This document shows positions 11,208 to 12,222 of a stretch of 12,222 nt of DNA, in pieces. The DNA comes from Acidobacteriota bacterium. Lineage in GTDB: Bacteria; Actinomycetota; Acidimicrobiia; Acidimicrobiales; UBA8190. Below the pieces are notes generated by a model. It was not told where the DNA came from, searched no databases, and was given only the letters and a program-made list of their open reading frames with translations. The position numbers were made by a program, and so were the translations under genes. How positions within the stretch are numbered: the first letter of the stretch is position 1; each line of letters begins with the position of its first letter. The stretch is taken from positions 1 to 12,222 of the forward strand of contig JAGWNV010000049.1 in assembly GCA_028872975.1 (NCBI GenBank), read 5' to 3'.

Positions 11208-12222
11208 ATGACCACGACCGGCGACCTCGACCTCGGCCGGTACAAGCTCGGCTGGAGCGACGCCGAGGACTACGTGTTCAAGCCCAAGAAGGGCCTCTCC
11301 GAGGAGATCGTCCGCGAGATGTCGTGGATGAAGAAGGAGCCGGAGTGGATGCTCAAGTTCCGGCTCCGGGCGCTCCAGCGGTTCTTCGCCAAGCCGATGG
11401 CGGCCTGGTTCGCCGTCAACATGCCCGACCTCGACTTCGACGACATCTACTACTACATCAAGCCCACCGAGAAGCAGGTGAAGGACTGGGAGGACCTCCC
11501 GGACGCCATCAAGGACACCTACAACAAGCTGGGCATCCCCGAGGCGGAGCGCAAGTACCTCGCCGGCGTCACCGCGCAGTACGAATGCCTTCGGGGCTCG
11601 ACGAAGGTCTGGACGACTCGCGGCATGCGTCCCGTCAAGGAGCTTGCTGCGGGTGACGTCGTCTTCTCCCTCGACGAGGAGAGCAACCGGATCGTGGCGG
11701 CGCCCGTCGTCGCCGGGGGCGAGTCCGGCGTGAAGGAGATCCTCGAGATCACCGCTCGGGGCCGGACGATCGGTGCGTCGGCCAATCACCCGTTCCTCGT
11801 GCTGCGGGACGAGCGCCAGGAGGGTCGCAAGAAGGCGCGCTACGTTCGTCGATGGGTTCCCGCCGGGCAACTCGAGGTCGGCGACCTCGTCGCCATCGCA
11901 ACGGACACCCCGGAGTTCGGAGAGGCGTTTCAGTTGCTCGTGCCTGATCGGCCGGACGCTCACCGCCTACCTCTAACCACGAGCGACGACCTCTGCTGGT
12001 GGTTGGGGATCTACCTCGGCGACGGGTTCCTCAAGCGCGGCGGCCCATACAACGCCGTCCAGATCGCCATCGACGCCTCGGACGAGGAATTAGTGAGTGA
12101 GATCCGAAGGGTGGGCGGCGAGCAATTCGGCCTCGAATTCACGGTGGCGAACGACGGACTTCGTCTGACCGCAAGGGCGACGGCGTCCCTCGCCGAGTTC
12201 CTCGAACTCAACGGATTCGGTG
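11208..12222 (+). CDS. sufB: SufB, Fe-S cluster assembly scaffold, interrupted by an intein; cut by the right edge
   Basis: SufB is the scaffold subunit of the SufBCD complex that builds Fe-S clusters in the cytoplasm. The frame starts at ATG 11208, with GAGGAG 5 nt upstream, and stays open to the window end (338 codons). Residues 1-126 are the SufB N-terminal region: KPKKGLSEEIVREMSW, KKEPEWMLKFRLRAL, LDFDDIYYYIKPTEK and LGIPEAERKYLAGVTAQYE. Uninterrupted actinobacterial homologues continue with SEVVYH; here Cys127 instead begins an intein. The rest of the intein, the C-extein and any sufD, sufC, sufS or sufU genes lie outside the window. Functional SufB needs protein splicing. The gene is essential in many actinobacteria, a common setting for inteins. 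Codon use is almost purely G/C at position 3 up to residue 125. Assignment is certain. Confidence 0.95.
   Translation, partial: MTTTGDLDLGRYKLGWSDAEDYVFKPKKGLSEEIVREMSWMKKEPEWMLKFRLRALQRFFAKPMAAWFAVNMPDLDFDDIYYYIKPTEKQVKDWEDLPDAIKDTYNKLGIPEAERKYLAGVTAQYECLRGSTKVWTTRGMRPVKELAAGDVVFSLDEESNRIVAAPVVAGGESGVKEILEITARGRTIGASANHPFLVLRDERQEGRKKARYVRRWVPAGQLEVGDLVAIATDTPEFGEAFQLLVPDRPDAHRLPLTTSDDLCWWLGIYLGDGFLKRGGPYNAVQIAIDASDEELVSEIRRVGGEQFGLEFTVANDGLRLTARATASLAEFLELNGFG
11586..12222 (+). other. Intein in SufB with LAGLIDADG homing endonuclease, N-terminal part
   Basis: The intein starts at Cys127 of the precursor. Block A is CLRGSTKVWTTRGMRPVKEL followed by AAGDVVFSLD, with Cys1 as the splicing nucleophile. 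Block B is GRTIGASANHPFLVL (185-199) with the conserved His194; the usual Thr three residues before it is Ser191. VPAGQLEVGDLVAI follows at about 222-235 and closes the visible N-terminal splicing half. LCWWLGIYLGDGF (262-274) is endonuclease block C, the first LAGLIDADG helix. Block D, the second LAGLIDADG motif, and the C-terminal His-Asn with the +1 residue lie beyond the edge. About 38 of 212 codons end in A or T, unlike the extein, which suggests lateral acquisition. It looks full-sized rather than a mini-intein. Confidence 0.93.

Noticed and set aside
11063..11656. A plus-strand open frame running through the suf control region into sufB in another frame
   Set aside because: It overlaps the inverted repeat and the sufB start and gives an Arg/Gly/Pro-rich product; the sufB frame has the conserved sequence.
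1..12222. CRISPR array, tRNA, rRNA, transposase or phage genes
   Set aside because: No regularly spaced direct repeats, no tRNA-like cloverleaf sequence, and no mobile-element protein signatures were seen apart from the intein endonuclease.

Overview
The window is very GC-rich, densely packed DNA from a high-GC actinobacterium. Third codon positions in most genes are almost all G or C. The protein families also fit: a DUF6941-type protein, a short MutY, many GTG starts and leaderless-looking promoters. I suspect an acidimicrobial-type lineage, but the sequence alone does not prove it. There is no rRNA, tRNA, CRISPR array or recognisable transposase.

Layout, left to right. Positions 1-670 (minus) hold most of a SAM-dependent methyltransferase that runs off the left edge and has much more A/T at third positions than its neighbours. 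It is joined by a TGATG overlap to a long acyl-CoA dehydrogenase (670-2292, minus) resembling methylsuccinyl-CoA dehydrogenase. A divergent promoter region leads to a small one-helix membrane protein (2403-2678, plus), which converges on a second methyltransferase (2683-3321, minus). Next, on the plus strand, come a DUF6941-like protein, a MaoC-fold hydratase of the ethylmalonyl-CoA-pathway type and an overlapping mutY. mutY converges on an epoxide-hydrolase-type alpha/beta hydrolase (5210-6076, minus). From 6139 onward everything is on the plus strand: a metallo-beta-lactamase-fold hydrolase, a flavin reductase, an RmlC-like epimerase, an XRE-type regulator, a luciferase-like monooxygenase, a two-helix membrane protein with a RodZ-type C-terminal domain, and the start of sufB.

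The most notable object is at the right edge. sufB (11208 onward) is interrupted after codon 126 by an intein carrying splicing blocks and the first LAGLIDADG motif of a homing endonuclease. Codon use changes sharply at the junction: 1 of 126 extein codons ends in A or T, against about 38 of the 212 intein codons visible. Upstream of sufB lies an AT-rich island containing a -10-like element and a small palindrome, enclosed by a 15-bp inverted repeat with one mismatch.

Functional links. The acyl-CoA dehydrogenase and the MaoC hydratase could catalyse consecutive steps (methylsuccinyl-CoA to mesaconyl-CoA to methylmalyl-CoA) of the ethylmalonyl-CoA pathway, although crotonyl-CoA carboxylase/reductase and the mutase are not here. 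The flavin reductase could feed reduced flavin to the luciferase-like monooxygenase. At least five genes have a TAnnnT box 6-8 nt before their start codon, the layout expected for leaderless mRNAs. Two genes (the MBL-fold hydrolase and perhaps mutY) appear to use CTG starts.
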